From contig NZ_VFQC01000001.1 of assembly GCF_006717075.1 (NCBI RefSeq), forward strand, positions 1,411,501-1,475,500: 64,000 nt of DNA, given 5' to 3'. Source of the stretch: Haloactinospora alba (GTDB lineage Bacteria > Actinomycetota > Actinomycetes > Streptosporangiales > Streptosporangiaceae). Of this stretch, positions 1-8,828 are shown in pieces. Position 1 is the stretch's first letter, and every line of letters begins with the position of its first letter. The position numbers and the translations under genes are program-made. The notes under the pieces are model-generated. The model was not told where the DNA came from. It made no database searches and saw nothing but the letters and a program-made list of their open reading frames with translations.

Positions 1-2033
1 CGGTGCGCGATGATGCCCAACGCCTCCTCCACCGAGGCGGGCGCCGTGTAGCCGATGAGATGCAGCGCCTTGCCCATCGGGCCGTTGTCGCCGAGGTCGG
101 CGGCCGGTAGGCGCCGGGCGTCGAGGCGGTCCTCGTCGACCGTGATGAACACCCGGTCTCCCGCTTCGGCCGACAAGCGGCGCAGCAACGGGCGCAACGA
201 GTCGAAGGCGGGCTGGTCCCGCCAGACGAGGACCAGAAGGTCGGCGCCAGGCGCGGTGAGGCACAACAGCCGTCCGGGCTGCAACCCCAGATAGGTCGCG
301 TATCCCGGCGGGACAACGACGGGTGCTCCGTTGAGATGGTCGGCGGAAACATCCACCCGGTGCCACCAGCGTCCGTCCGGGGCGCGGAAGCAGCGGGCTG
401 ACGTGGAGATTCCGGTGTGCCCTTCGTCCTCCGGCTCGTGCTGTTGAGCCGTTTCGGGACGGCGGCGGATCGGGAGGCCGTTCGTCGTTGTCGAACCGTT
501 GGCCTCCACCGGCTGTTCGGGAGGGGCGTTGCGCGCGGTCGGCGGCGGAGGGGACGGGGCCTCCGCCGGGGTCGACGGGTCCACCAGCACGTAGCCGTCG
601 CGAATGCTCACGCCGGGGGTGCTGAGCAGCCACGCGCGCAGGACCTGTTCCCGGATACCGAGGCGTCCCAGCCGCGCTCCGGCATCGGGAAGACTGGGTG
701 CGTCTCCCAGCATCTCGCGGGTCTGCGCACGCAACCGCTCCGGATCGTCGTTGACGAGCCACCCGTTGTGCAGCCGCCGGTCGGTGAACAGGGTGATGAG
801 CACCCGCCACAACGGGATCCCGAGGCTGGGAACGTTGACGGGGTGTTCGGTGTGCGCGCTGATGAGGTGGTCGATGGTGCAGGCACTGCCGAGCCAGTCG
901 GACAGTTCGCGTAGGTGCTGGGTCACGGGCGCGCCCTCGGCGGATCCCAGCCACCGCAGCAGCCGCTCCTCGACACTGCGCTGTGCGGCGCGGATGTCGC
1001 CCGGATCGGCATGGAGCTGGTCGGCCAGTAACCGGATACTGACGGGGTCGGCGGCGAAGAGCCGCTGGGCGGCAACGGTACGTTCCAGACCGTGCCACTC
1101 GGAGAACAACCGTTCCAGTAGACCGACGAGCGGGTAGTCCTCCCCCTCCGTTTCCGGGGGTGCGGCCGTCTCCTGTTCCTGGGAGTCGCGCTCCCGTGTG
1201 TCCTTGGGCGGGCCGAAGGCGGGGCGACGCAAGGTGCGGTTGGGCCCCACCAGGCGGCTCTGGAACGAGCCCCCCGGAGAGGAGCCGGAAGCGCCGTTCT
1301 CCTGCTGCTGTGGCTTCTTCCGCTCCTCGCCCCCGGATGCGGCCGCGGGGCGCTGGGCGCGCAACGCGCGCAGCGTGCGGATCGCTCGGGGGGCACCCGT
1401 CGCTTCCTGGGGGGAGGCCTCCGAGGCCTCCTGGGAACGGGCCTCCTCTGGTTCGTCCGCCGTGTCCGTCCCGGTAGCGCTGGCCAGGTACCCCAGGGCG
1501 CTGTGTACGTGTTCCGGCGCTGTCGCCGGCATCCAGCGGGTGATGGTTCGTACCGCCTCCACCATCAACGCCGGTGAGGGAGCCGGACCGAAGGATTCGC
1601 CGTCCTGGGTGAAGGGAAGTACGGCACACCAGGCCGCTGTACCGACCAGATCAACAACCCCGCAGCTTTCCTGGACACCCCATGTGCCCATGGTGGCGGG
1701 ACTCGCCTCGATCAACCGCTCCCAACCGCCCGCGGTCGCCAGGATGGCACCGCGGATCGGTTCGGCGATGTCGTCCAGCTCCACCTGTTGGTCACACAGG
1801 GTGGGCAGGAACTCGTTCAGTGCGACATGGTCCCAGTGCTCGGTGGAGACCCTGGCTATACCGTGGGAGAGCCAGGCAGGACCGACGATCTCCAGAACAC
1901 GGGACAGCGGCAGGGAGCGCCACCAACCGTCGACGAGTTTCGCGTGCCGCAGTAACGGGGCCACATCTGCGGATTTGCTCCAACGCAGAGCCGGAGCTAA
2001 ATCGGTCAGGCAGATCGGGGAAATGGCATTCAT
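1..2033 (-). CDS. Large regulator-like protein of unknown function, 3' end outside window
   Basis: One frame stays open from the ATG at 2033 to the window edge, about 677 codons, with high third-position GC. Residues 1-195 form an alpha-helical domain that I do not recognise. A Gln/Glu/Ser/Pro-rich linker covers about 195-290. At about 300-350 a helix-turn-helix-like stretch (LLADQLHADPGDIRAAQRSV) resembles region 4 of sigma-70 factors. A second Pro-rich linker follows at about 450-500, then another globular region. An AGAGG lies upstream of the ATG. The gene has three TTA Leu codons (12, 27 and one in the HTH region), so it may be sensitive to tRNA-Leu(UUA) supply. The function is unknown and the sigma-like match is by eye only. 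Confidence 0.6.
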   Translation of the reverse strand, partial: MNAISPICLTDLAPALRWSKSADVAPLLRHAKLVDGWWRSLPLSRVLEIVGPAWLSHGIARVSTEHWDHVALNEFLPTLCDQQVELDDIAEPIRGAILATAGGWERLIEASPATMGTWGVQESCGVVDLVGTAAWCAVLPFTQDGESFGPAPSPALMVEAVRTITRWMPATAPEHVHSALGYLASATGTDTADEPEEARSQEASEASPQEATGAPRAIRTLRALRAQRPAAASGGEERKKPQQQENGASGSSPGGSFQSRLVGPNRTLRRPAFGPPKDTRERDSQEQETAAPPETEGEDYPLVGLLERLFSEWHGLERTVAAQRLFAADPVSIRLLADQLHADPGDIRAAQRSVEERLLRWLGSAEGAPVTQHLRELSDWLGSACTIDHLISAHTEHPVNVPSLGIPLWRVLITLFTDRRLHNGWLVNDDPERLRAQTREMLGDAPSLPDAGARLGRLGIREQVLRAWLLSTPGVSIRDGYVLVDPSTPAEAPSPPPPTARNAPPEQPVEANGSTTTNGLPIRRRPETAQQHEPEDEGHTGISTSARCFRAPDGRWWHRVDVSADHLNGAPVVVPPGYATYLGLQPGRLLCLTAPGADLLVLVWRDQPAFDSLRPLLRRLSAEAGDRVFITVDEDRLDARRLPAADLGDNGPMGKALHLIGYTAPASVEEALGIIAH

Positions 2034-2345
2034 CCGTGCGGACCTCGACCTCTTGGCGATCGGTGCGTGAATCTTGGTGGGATCGTGTGCAGTCGCGAGC
2101 CGCGCACCACGGACACCTACGTCCCTGAGCCGGAGTGCGAACGAGACAGACGCGTTGGAGCGGTGGACACGACGGGCACTCCCCGAGATCGTACGTCCGT
2201 CCAAAGCCACCTGGATAGCCCTGCCGTTCCCCAACGGGGCAGGGGGCGGTTGTCCGTCGCACGGCGTGCGATCCCGTGGGAGACCGTGTCAGCATCCGCT
2301 CTCCTGAACGGTACGGACGCCGGCAACACCCTTCGATCCGTCGCG
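2034..2345. promoter_or_regulatory. Intergenic region with hairpin and palindrome
   Basis: No gene is seen. A hairpin at 2219-2244 (CCCTGCC pairing with GGCAGGG) could end the SseB-family transcript. A 15-nt palindrome, TCGCACGGCGTGCGA, lies at 2257-2271, upstream of the large minus-strand gene, and may be an operator. Confidence 0.3.
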
Positions 2346-2819
2346 TTACTGGTCGTCAGCAGCGGTTTCCGTTGCTCCTGATCCTGCCAGAGCGGCGATC
2401 GTGTCCGGGTAGATGGGGACGCTCGCCGTGTTCCCCGGATTCAGTGCGAGTCCCACACCGTCGGGCAGCAGCCCCGCGAGCTCGCGGGTCGCGATGACAG
2501 TGAACGGCAGGTCGGCGCTGTTCACGCTGAGCTGGTCCTGGGACGTGAAAACGGGGATGAACTGCGAGCCCTCCAGCTCCAGAGTGGGGAGGGCCACCGA
2601 CCCGTCCTCCTGAGCTCCCGCCCCCTCGGGCAGCGGAACCCACAGGTCCCCGTCCCGAAGCGTGCTCACGAACGCGGTGATGTGCTCGGTGGCGGCGGAG
2701 TCCTCGCCCTCGTCGTCAGCGTGGGCCAACGCCTGCTGCAGGCTCTCCTCGACCGGGTTGGCGGGAAAACTGCTGACCTCGTTCTCTGCGTTCTCTGCGG
2801 GTTCGTCAGTGGTACCCAT
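2346..2819 (-). CDS. SseB-family protein
   Basis: This 157-aa acidic protein matches the SseB N-terminal domain family. It has a leading segment with helix PVEESLQQALAH and a central part with LWVPLPEG. It continues with FIPVFTSQDQLS and then LPDGVGLALNPG near the C-terminus. The family occurs across actinobacteria as small cytoplasmic proteins without an assigned reaction. The ATG at 2819 is chosen because the conserved region begins there; the open frame continues upstream to 3038, but that part looks non-coding. It lies in the same direction as the large gene downstream, 312 bp away, so they are probably transcribed separately. Confidence 0.75.
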   Translation of the reverse strand: MGTTDEPAENAENEVSSFPANPVEESLQQALAHADDEGEDSAATEHITAFVSTLRDGDLWVPLPEGAGAQEDGSVALPTLELEGSQFIPVFTSQDQLSVNSADLPFTVIATRELAGLLPDGVGLALNPGNTASVPIYPDTIAALAGSGATETAADDQ

Positions 2820-3344
2820 AGTTGGTCTCCCTACGCCCTCATGCTGTGCACCGGGCCGATCTTCCTGCGTCTTTCGGGTTCCTGCCACGACATGCCACAG
2901 CTCACAGTGTGAACCGCGGCGTTCGCGTGCGGGGAACGCGTGGCGGCCGCGCCAGTCGCCACGGGCACACGACGGGGTTCCCGAGGTCGGCCCGTTCCGT
3001 GCCGATACAACCGGGTACTTCCGAGTGAGCCCTGCCAATGGATACCAGACACGGGTCGGGGGAACGCACCCTGTCGGAACCGCTCCAGCCTACCCGGGCC
3101 ACCCGGAGACGCGGGTTCCCCGGGCCGGGCCGTGTAACACGGTACGCGCTCTCACCCGACAGATGACGCGGTGCAAGCTGTGTTTAACCGCGGTGTCGGG
3201 CACCAGCGGTATGCTTGTGACGACGCCATACCCCAGTCTTTCCGTTGTGACACATGCTCGCCGGTGCCGGGTGAGGTGCACGGGCCCCCTGCCCAGAGCG
3301 GTGTGAAGCCGGCCCGTGGCCCGACACGTAGGCGAGCTGCTTGA
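2820..3344. other. 525-bp divergent intergenic region
   Basis: This region separates the minus-strand SseB-family gene from the plus-strand esterase gene. It should contain both promoters, but I see no convincing -35/-10 pair, operator or small gene. The frame open upstream of the SseB start has Arg/Pro-rich content typical of a shadow. Confidence 0.3.
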
Positions 3345-4286
3345 TTGGTAGCTGTGACTAATCTGGAGATGGACTCCCCGCAACGTAACCGCGCGCAGGA
3401 TCCGCCGGTTGTCCGCTCGTATGTCGCGATCGGTGACAGTCTCACCGAGGGCCTCGACGATCCGGGCCCCGACGGCGGCTTCCGCGGGTTCGCGGACCGC
3501 GTCGCCGAACACCTGGGGGAGGGGAGTCCCCAGTTCCGTTACGCGAACCTGGCGGTGCGGGGCAGGAGGATGCGGGACATCTTCGGTGAGCAGCTCGAAC
3601 GGACCCTCGAGTACTCTCCGGACCTTGTCACCGTGCATGCCGGCGGCAACGACGTGCTGCGACCCAACACCAACCTGGACGCGCTCCGGGAGGAGTACGA
3701 GGCGGGGATCCGCCGGCTACGCGACGCCGGTGTCCGGGTTGTCATCCTCTCCGGCCACGACACGGGATGGATACCGGTACTGCGCGTGTACCGGGGCAGA
3801 ATCGCGGTTTTCAGCATGCACCTCCGTGCCATAGCGGAACGCACGAACAGTGACATCGTCGACCTGTGGGCGCTGGATGCGCTCAACGACCCGCGTGCGT
3901 GGAGCGTCGACCGGTTGCACTTCAACTCCGACGGCCACGGCATCGTCGCCGCGCGTATCGCCGAGATGCTCGGTGTTCCCATGGGAGGGCGGGAACTGTG
4001 GTCCGATCCCTGGGCGTCGCCTCCCCAACGGCTTCCCCGGGTCCTGCGCCGTCGCGAGACGTGGAGGTGGGCCCGGCAGTACCTCCTTCCCTGGATCCAG
4101 CGCCGCGCTCTGGGGCGTTCCTCGGGGGACGGGCGACTCCCCAAACGCCCCGAGCTCACCACGCTCAACGGCTCCGGCCTTCCGGCCCCCGGGGCGTGCG
4201 ACCCAGTGACCTCCGGGCGGGCCACGCCAGGACGCGGCGCTCCTATCCCCGGGAGAGAGCCCGAATCAGGTCACCGACGTGAATGA
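3345..4286 (+). CDS. SGNH/GDSL-family hydrolase
   Basis: This 313-aa protein is a likely cytoplasmic ester hydrolase, with no signal peptide or membrane helix. SGNH blocks are clear: GDSLTEGL with the nucleophile Ser near residue 33, the conserved Gly in NLAVRGRRM, GGNDVLRP with the oxyanion Asn, and DRLHFNSDGHG with the catalytic Asp/His. The last 90 or so residues are basic and outside the fold. TTG 3345 is preceded by AGGCGAG at 9-nt spacing; GTG 3354 and ATG 3369 are alternatives. The 3' end overlaps the convergent EAL-CBS gene by 44 bp. The substrate is unknown. Confidence 0.8.
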   Translation: MVAVTNLEMDSPQRNRAQDPPVVRSYVAIGDSLTEGLDDPGPDGGFRGFADRVAEHLGEGSPQFRYANLAVRGRRMRDIFGEQLERTLEYSPDLVTVHAGGNDVLRPNTNLDALREEYEAGIRRLRDAGVRVVILSGHDTGWIPVLRVYRGRIAVFSMHLRAIAERTNSDIVDLWALDALNDPRAWSVDRLHFNSDGHGIVAARIAEMLGVPMGGRELWSDPWASPPQRLPRVLRRRETWRWARQYLLPWIQRRALGRSSGDGRLPKRPELTTLNGSGLPAPGACDPVTSGRATPGRGAPIPGREPESGHRRE

Positions 4287-5394
4287 TTCCCGTGCACTGG
4301 CCGAACTCGTTCACCACGACCACGTCGTCGTGGACCTGTTCGCGTTCCGCGCCGGCGATACGCAGGGCCTCCCACACCGGAAAGTCCCGCCGTACCGTGC
4401 GGGGTGCGTCCGCAAGACGACGGGCCGGCCGTTTCGCGTGTAGCGCATGCCCGTACGGTCCGGTGACAGCCAGGAGGAAACGGGACCGGTCGAGTACTGC
4501 CACCGGCCTTTCCCTGTGGTCGGTCAGCACGACACTGTTGAGGGCAGTGTCCTGCGTGAACACATCCAGGACCTCTTCGGCTGTCACCTCGGAATCCATG
4601 GACACCAGGGGCGCTATGAACGCGGAAACGCGCAGTTCGTCCTTCTCGCCGCGACCCGCCGCCGCGGGCGGGTCGCCGGGTACGGGGCGGATCCGATCGC
4701 CGGGGCGCCAAGCGTCGTCGGCGAACAGGGGGCCGTGCGCGAGCCGGATACCGGCGCTGCGCACAGCCGTGAGTTGCGCGTGGGTGCTTACACCGCAGGC
4801 CATGGGGAATATGCCCGAGCCGCGTCCGATCCGGGTGACCCCCTCCACGACGCCGACGTAGCGTTCCTCCGCCGGGAGGCTCGCGACGATGCCAGCGTCG
4901 ATGGCGAACAGGAACGGGGCGGTCTCCACGAGGAGGTCGGGGGGAACCGACACCGTTCCGAAGGCGCAGCGGAACCCCAGCTCCCGTACGCGTTCCACGA
5001 GCTGTCGGAGCGAGTCGCGGTCAACGCTGGACAGGTTCGTCCCGAGCATCAGCGTCACGTCACGCGGGCGCCTTCCAGCGCGCCGAAGCTCGTGTTCGAG
5101 GACGCGGAGGACCCCCGGGTCCTCCGCCGCCGGCACTGCCAGAGGAAGCACGAGGGGGAGCAGAGCTTCCTCGGCGGAGGCCCTGCGAGCCAACCAGGAG
5201 AAATGGGAGACCAGAGCATCCGGGCTGCTTTCCGGAACGTCCCTTGGTTCCTCGATCGCGGCGGCCAGAACGGCTCCGGAGTCGAGGTCGACAATCGGCC
5301 GGAACAGGAGAGCGCCGTCGCTCAGAGGACCACCCCCTGGAGCCCCCTCGAGGCTGGGTGGCCCGGCAGCGCGGGCACGATACTGGGCACACAC
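4243..5394 (-). CDS. Degenerate EAL-domain protein with C-terminal CBS pair
   Basis: This is a 383-aa protein. Residues about 25-245 keep the order of an EAL (c-di-GMP phosphodiesterase) fold: RPIVDLDSG, NLSSVDRD, LFAIDAGIV and GVSTHAQL. The catalytic signatures are lost. The EAL triplet is gone, the metal-binding DDFG is reduced to FG, and EGVET reads CGVST. It is therefore probably catalytically dead and acts as a binding or scaffold domain. Residues about 265-380 form a CBS pair (VSAFIAPLVSMDSEVTAEEV and VVNEFGQCTGIIHVGDLI), which usually senses adenine nucleotides. The GTG at 5394 is the only upstream start that keeps the first EAL strand. The role is unknown. Confidence 0.72.
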   Translation of the reverse strand: MCAQYRARAAGPPSLEGAPGGGPLSDGALLFRPIVDLDSGAVLAAAIEEPRDVPESSPDALVSHFSWLARRASAEEALLPLVLPLAVPAAEDPGVLRVLEHELRRAGRRPRDVTLMLGTNLSSVDRDSLRQLVERVRELGFRCAFGTVSVPPDLLVETAPFLFAIDAGIVASLPAEERYVGVVEGVTRIGRGSGIFPMACGVSTHAQLTAVRSAGIRLAHGPLFADDAWRPGDRIRPVPGDPPAAAGRGEKDELRVSAFIAPLVSMDSEVTAEEVLDVFTQDTALNSVVLTDHRERPVAVLDRSRFLLAVTGPYGHALHAKRPARRLADAPRTVRRDFPVWEALRIAGAEREQVHDDVVVVNEFGQCTGIIHVGDLIRALSRG

Positions 5395-5570
5395 GCACCC
5401 ATGGTCCCCGAAGGGCCGTTCGCGGTCAGCCGTACGGCAACGGAATTGGCGCGGTGTTCGTCAACGGCTCAGGGCGCGTTCACCCTCCTGCGCCGGACCG
5501 TGCGTGGATGAGCGGAACCGTCCGTCCCACCGTGGCGGGTAGGGGGAAACGCAGGGGCGCGGCAGCCGGG

Positions 5571-7010
5571 TCAGAGCGGAATGTTGCCGTGTGTCCCGCG
5601 GGCCGGGGGAGCGGTGGCGACAGCGTGCGCCACGCTGGTACGGGTGAGACCGGGGTCGATGACCTCGTCCACGACACCGAGCTCCTGGGCCCGGGAAAGC
5701 CCACCCGCTGCTTTCTCCTGTTCCGCGGCCAGCCGCGCTTCCAGAGCGGGGCGCTCCTCCTCCGGCGCGGCAGCCAACTCCTTGCGGTGCAGCACCCGGA
5801 CCGCGGCGGTCGGTCCCATAACGGCGATCTCGGCGGTCGGCCAGGCGAGTACCCGGGTCGCGCCCAGCGCGCGCGAGTTCATCGCGATGTAGGCGCCTCC
5901 GTAGGACTTCCGCAACACGACCGTGACGCGCGCCACGCTCGCCTCCGCGAACGCGTGCAGGAGCTTGGCGCCCCGGCGGACGACACCGCCCCATTCCTGG
6001 TCCACCCCCGGAAGGTAACCGGGAACGTCCACCAGAACCACGAGGGGGATGCCCAGGGCATCACACATCCGCACGAAACGCGCGGCTTTCTCGGCGGCCT
6101 TGGACTCCAGGCAGCCGCCCAGCCGAAGGGGGTTGTTGGCCAGGACCCCGACCGTACAGCCGCCGAGCCGTCCCAGGGCCGTGACCATGTTGGGCGCGTA
6201 CTGGGCCTGAAGCTCGACGGAGCCCTCACCGAGTGGCGAGTCGAAGAAGTCGTTCACCAGGGGTTTGACATCGTAGGCGCGGCGCGCGGACTCCGGAAGT
6301 ACAGCCCCCAGGTCCCGGTCCGTCACCTGCTCCGTACGGATCTCTCCCACGCTTCCCAGAAGCAACGCCAGACGGCGGCCGCGGTCGAGAGCCGCGGTGT
6401 CGTCGGGAGTGGTGACGTGCACCACCCCACTGCGTCGGCCGTGGGCGTCGGCTCCCCCCAGCTCCTCGGCGGAGATCTCCTCACCCGTGACACTGCGAAC
6501 CACGTCGGGGCCGGTCACCAGGACCTTGCCGCCCTGCGACATGACCACCACGTCGGTCAGGGCGGGACCGTACGCCGCCCCACCGGCCGCCGGTCCCAGC
6601 ACCACCGAGACCTGGGGGACCACGCCCGAGGAACGCGTCATGACCGCGAACACGCGCCCCACCGCGTGCAGGCTCTCCGCTCCCTCGGCCAGCCGGGCTC
6701 CGCCGGAGTGCCACAGCCCTACCACCGGTATCCCGTCACGCAGGGCGTGCTCGTAGGCGACCTCGATGGCCGCGCATCCGGCCTGCCCCATCGCGCCACC
6801 CTGCACACGGGCGTCGTTGGCGAAGGCGACAGCGGGAACACCCTCGATGCGTCCCCGACCCGCCAGAGCGCCGCTGTCATCCTCGGCGGTGATGAGCTGG
6901 AGCGACCCCGCGTCGAAGAACGCGGCCAGTCGCACGCGTGGATCGCGGGGATTGTCAGCTTCCGCCAGGGACACGGCCGCGTCCGGCAGTCGGTTGTCGA
7001 TCACCGTCAT
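5571..7010 (-). CDS. accD6: Acyl-CoA carboxylase beta (carboxyltransferase) subunit, AccD6-like
   Basis: This is a carboxyltransferase that moves CO2 from biotin to acetyl/propionyl-CoA to feed fatty-acid synthesis. The fold is complete over 479 aa: GIWHSGG-type block (GLWHSGGARLAEG), AAGGAAYGPAL, the oxyanion-hole region GGCLESKAAEKAARF, DVPGYLPGVDQEWGG and the C-terminus HGNIPL. The sequence and its position after fabF match mycobacterial accD6 beside kasA/kasB. The start at 7010 begins MTVIDNRLP and aligns with AccD6. A GTG at 7133 overlaps the fabF stop (GTGA) and would add 41 Arg-rich residues. Neither start has a clear ribosome site. The biotin subunit must be encoded elsewhere. Confidence 0.9.
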   Translation of the reverse strand: MTVIDNRLPDAAVSLAEADNPRDPRVRLAAFFDAGSLQLITAEDDSGALAGRGRIEGVPAVAFANDARVQGGAMGQAGCAAIEVAYEHALRDGIPVVGLWHSGGARLAEGAESLHAVGRVFAVMTRSSGVVPQVSVVLGPAAGGAAYGPALTDVVVMSQGGKVLVTGPDVVRSVTGEEISAEELGGADAHGRRSGVVHVTTPDDTAALDRGRRLALLLGSVGEIRTEQVTDRDLGAVLPESARRAYDVKPLVNDFFDSPLGEGSVELQAQYAPNMVTALGRLGGCTVGVLANNPLRLGGCLESKAAEKAARFVRMCDALGIPLVVLVDVPGYLPGVDQEWGGVVRRGAKLLHAFAEASVARVTVVLRKSYGGAYIAMNSRALGATRVLAWPTAEIAVMGPTAAVRVLHRKELAAAPEEERPALEARLAAEQEKAAGGLSRAQELGVVDEVIDPGLTRTSVAHAVATAPPARGTHGNIPL

Positions 7011-7129
7011 CGAATGGTTGGCGCGACGTCCCCGCCGTCGGGCGGGAAAGGACGCGCCGTCCTCCCTCCTGGTGTGGGTGTGGCCGTCCGCCGGCTCCGT
7101 CGGCGCTGTGGCTGGCAGTGCGCCGGGGC

Positions 7130-8368
7130 TCACACGCGGCGGAAGGCCACAGCGACGTTGTGGCCGCCGAATCCGAAGGACTCGTTGAGTGCTGCTACGG
7201 CACCGGACGGCAGTTCGCGTGGTTTGTCCCGCACGATGTCCACGACGACGTCGGGGTCGAGTTCCTCGATGTTGATGGTCGGCGGGACCTGGTTCTCGTA
7301 CAGGGCGAGGATGGTGGCGATCGACTCCACCGCGCCCGCACCACCCAGCAGGTGCCCGGTCATGGATTTGGTGGAGGAAACCATGACCTGGTCCGTGGCG
7401 GCGTCACCCAGAGCGGACCGGATGGCGACCGTCTCCCCGACATCACCGGCCGGCGTCGACGTCGCGTGCGCGTTCACGTAGGCGATGTCCGAGGGGGCCA
7501 GGTCGGATTCGGTGAGCGCGTCGGTGATGGCGTGCGACTGGCCGACCCCGTTGGGGTCGGGAAGCACCATGTCGTAGCTGTCGCAGCTGTAACCGGTACC
7601 GGCCGCGACAGCGTAGACGCGAGCGCCACGCGCCCTGGCGTGTGCGGCGGACTCCAGCACGACGATCCCGGCGCCCTCGCCCATGACGAACCCGTCGCGT
7701 TCGGTGTCCCACGGCCGCGACGCTCCGGCGGGGTCGTCGTTGCGGGTGGACAGAGCCCGCATGGAGGCGAACGAGGCCAGGTTCAGCGGATGGAGTGCGG
7801 CCTCGGTTCCACCGGCGATCACGATGTCAGCGTGGCCTTCCCGGATCATCCGTATGCCGTCGCCGATCGCCTCCGCGCTGGAGGCGCACGCACTCACCGG
7901 CGCGTGCGCACCGGCGCGGGCGGTGAACTCGAGTGCCACCGCCGCTGAGGGGCTGTTGGGCATCAGCATCGGAACGGTGAACGGCGAGACGCGCTTCCAC
8001 CCTTTTTCGCGGAAGGTGTCGTACTGCTCGAGAATGGTGAGGATGCCGCCGATCCCGCTGGAGACAACGGTTCCCAGACGGTTCGTCTCCACCTCGGGAG
8101 AGCCCGCGTCAGCCCACGCTTCCTGCGCGGCGATAAGCGCGAACTGCTGTGTGCGGTCCAAACGGCGCAGCCGTTGCCGGGGGATCTTCTCCGCGGGATC
8201 GACCGCGGCCCTCCCGGCGAAGTGGACTGGAAGGTCCGCAACCCAGTCCTCGTTGAGGGTTGCGATGCCGGATTGACCCTCGAGAAGCGCGGACCAGGTC
8301 GTGGCGACATCACCCCCTAGCGGTGTGGTGGCGCCGAGGCCGGTGACGACGACATCGGTGTTACTCAT
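7130..8368 (-). CDS. fabF: Beta-ketoacyl-ACP synthase II
   Basis: This 412-aa elongating condensing enzyme joins malonyl-ACP to the growing acyl-ACP chain in type II fatty-acid synthesis. The catalytic triad is intact: Cys161 in VSACASSAEA, His301 in NAHATSTPAGD and His339 in TGHLLGGAGA. The glycine-rich GFGGHN lies at the C-terminus. The ATG at 8368 is preceded by AGGGCG. It is fourth in the fabD-fabH-acpP-fabF order, separated from acpP by 134 bp that carry two strong hairpins. Its last bases overlap a possible accD start. Confidence 0.95.
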   Translation of the reverse strand: MSNTDVVVTGLGATTPLGGDVATTWSALLEGQSGIATLNEDWVADLPVHFAGRAAVDPAEKIPRQRLRRLDRTQQFALIAAQEAWADAGSPEVETNRLGTVVSSGIGGILTILEQYDTFREKGWKRVSPFTVPMLMPNSPSAAVALEFTARAGAHAPVSACASSAEAIGDGIRMIREGHADIVIAGGTEAALHPLNLASFASMRALSTRNDDPAGASRPWDTERDGFVMGEGAGIVVLESAAHARARGARVYAVAAGTGYSCDSYDMVLPDPNGVGQSHAITDALTESDLAPSDIAYVNAHATSTPAGDVGETVAIRSALGDAATDQVMVSSTKSMTGHLLGGAGAVESIATILALYENQVPPTINIEELDPDVVVDIVRDKPRELPSGAVAALNESFGFGGHNVAVAFRRV

Positions 8369-8438
8369 GGCCGATCGCCCTTCCCGTTGGCCGGTCCCAG
8401 CCACACTCGTAGCCGGGCATCCGGGACTGCAAGGATGT

Positions 8439-8485
8439 ACGCCCCCGGGGGGGCGTGGCCCGCCAGCGCGGGCGCGCTGGCGGGC
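8439..8485 (-). terminator. Two adjacent GC-rich hairpins between acpP and fabF
   Basis: The first inverted repeat, ACGCCCCC with GGGGGCGT, spans 8439-8456 with a 2-nt loop. The second, GCCCGCCAGCG with CGCTGGCGGGC, spans 8458-8485 with 11 bp and a 6-nt loop. Both follow the acpP stop and precede the fabF start in the direction of transcription. They probably terminate or stall part of the transcript, or protect the acpP 3' end, giving more acpP than fabF mRNA. Confidence 0.6.
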
Positions 8486-8502
8486 GTGACGTGCAAACGT
8501 CG

Positions 8503-8742
8503 TTACTTCTGGATGTAGTTGATGACGTCCTGAACGGTCTTCAGGTCCTTGAGCTGGTCATCCGGGATCTCGACGCCGAACTTGTCCTGCGCGGCCACGG
8601 CGATCTCGACCATGGACAGCGAATCGATGTCCAGGTCGTCGACGAAGCTCTTCTCCGCGGTGACCTCGGCGGCCGGGACACCGGCGATCTCGTCGATGAT
8701 CTCACCGAGTCCGTTCAGGATCTCCTGCTCGGAGTTGGTCAT
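8503..8742 (-). CDS. acpP: Acyl carrier protein
   Basis: This 79-aa acidic four-helix carrier holds growing acyl chains on 4'-phosphopantetheine. The attachment site is Ser41 in DDLDIDSLSMVEI. Length and charge are typical of primary-metabolism ACP. The ATG at 8742 has a strong GAAGGAGA ribosome site at about 9 nt. It sits between fabH and fabF as in Streptomyces. The strong ribosome site and the hairpins after its stop fit the need for much more ACP than enzyme. Confidence 0.96.
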   Translation of the reverse strand: MTNSEQEILNGLGEIIDEIAGVPAAEVTAEKSFVDDLDIDSLSMVEIAVAAQDKFGVEIPDDQLKDLKTVQDVINYIQK

Positions 8743-8828
8743 GTCGGGTGTTCTCCTTCGGTACTGATCTGTGGTTCTCCGCGGGGTCGGCAGGCGTGGG
8801 ATCGCGTGCTGCCGCCGACTACGGATGC

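Noticed and set aside
5244-7481. 745-codon open frame on the plus strand
   Set aside because: It is antisense to accD and fabF, which have full catalytic motifs. Its composition (His/Gly/Arg-rich) is typical of the complementary frame in high-GC DNA.
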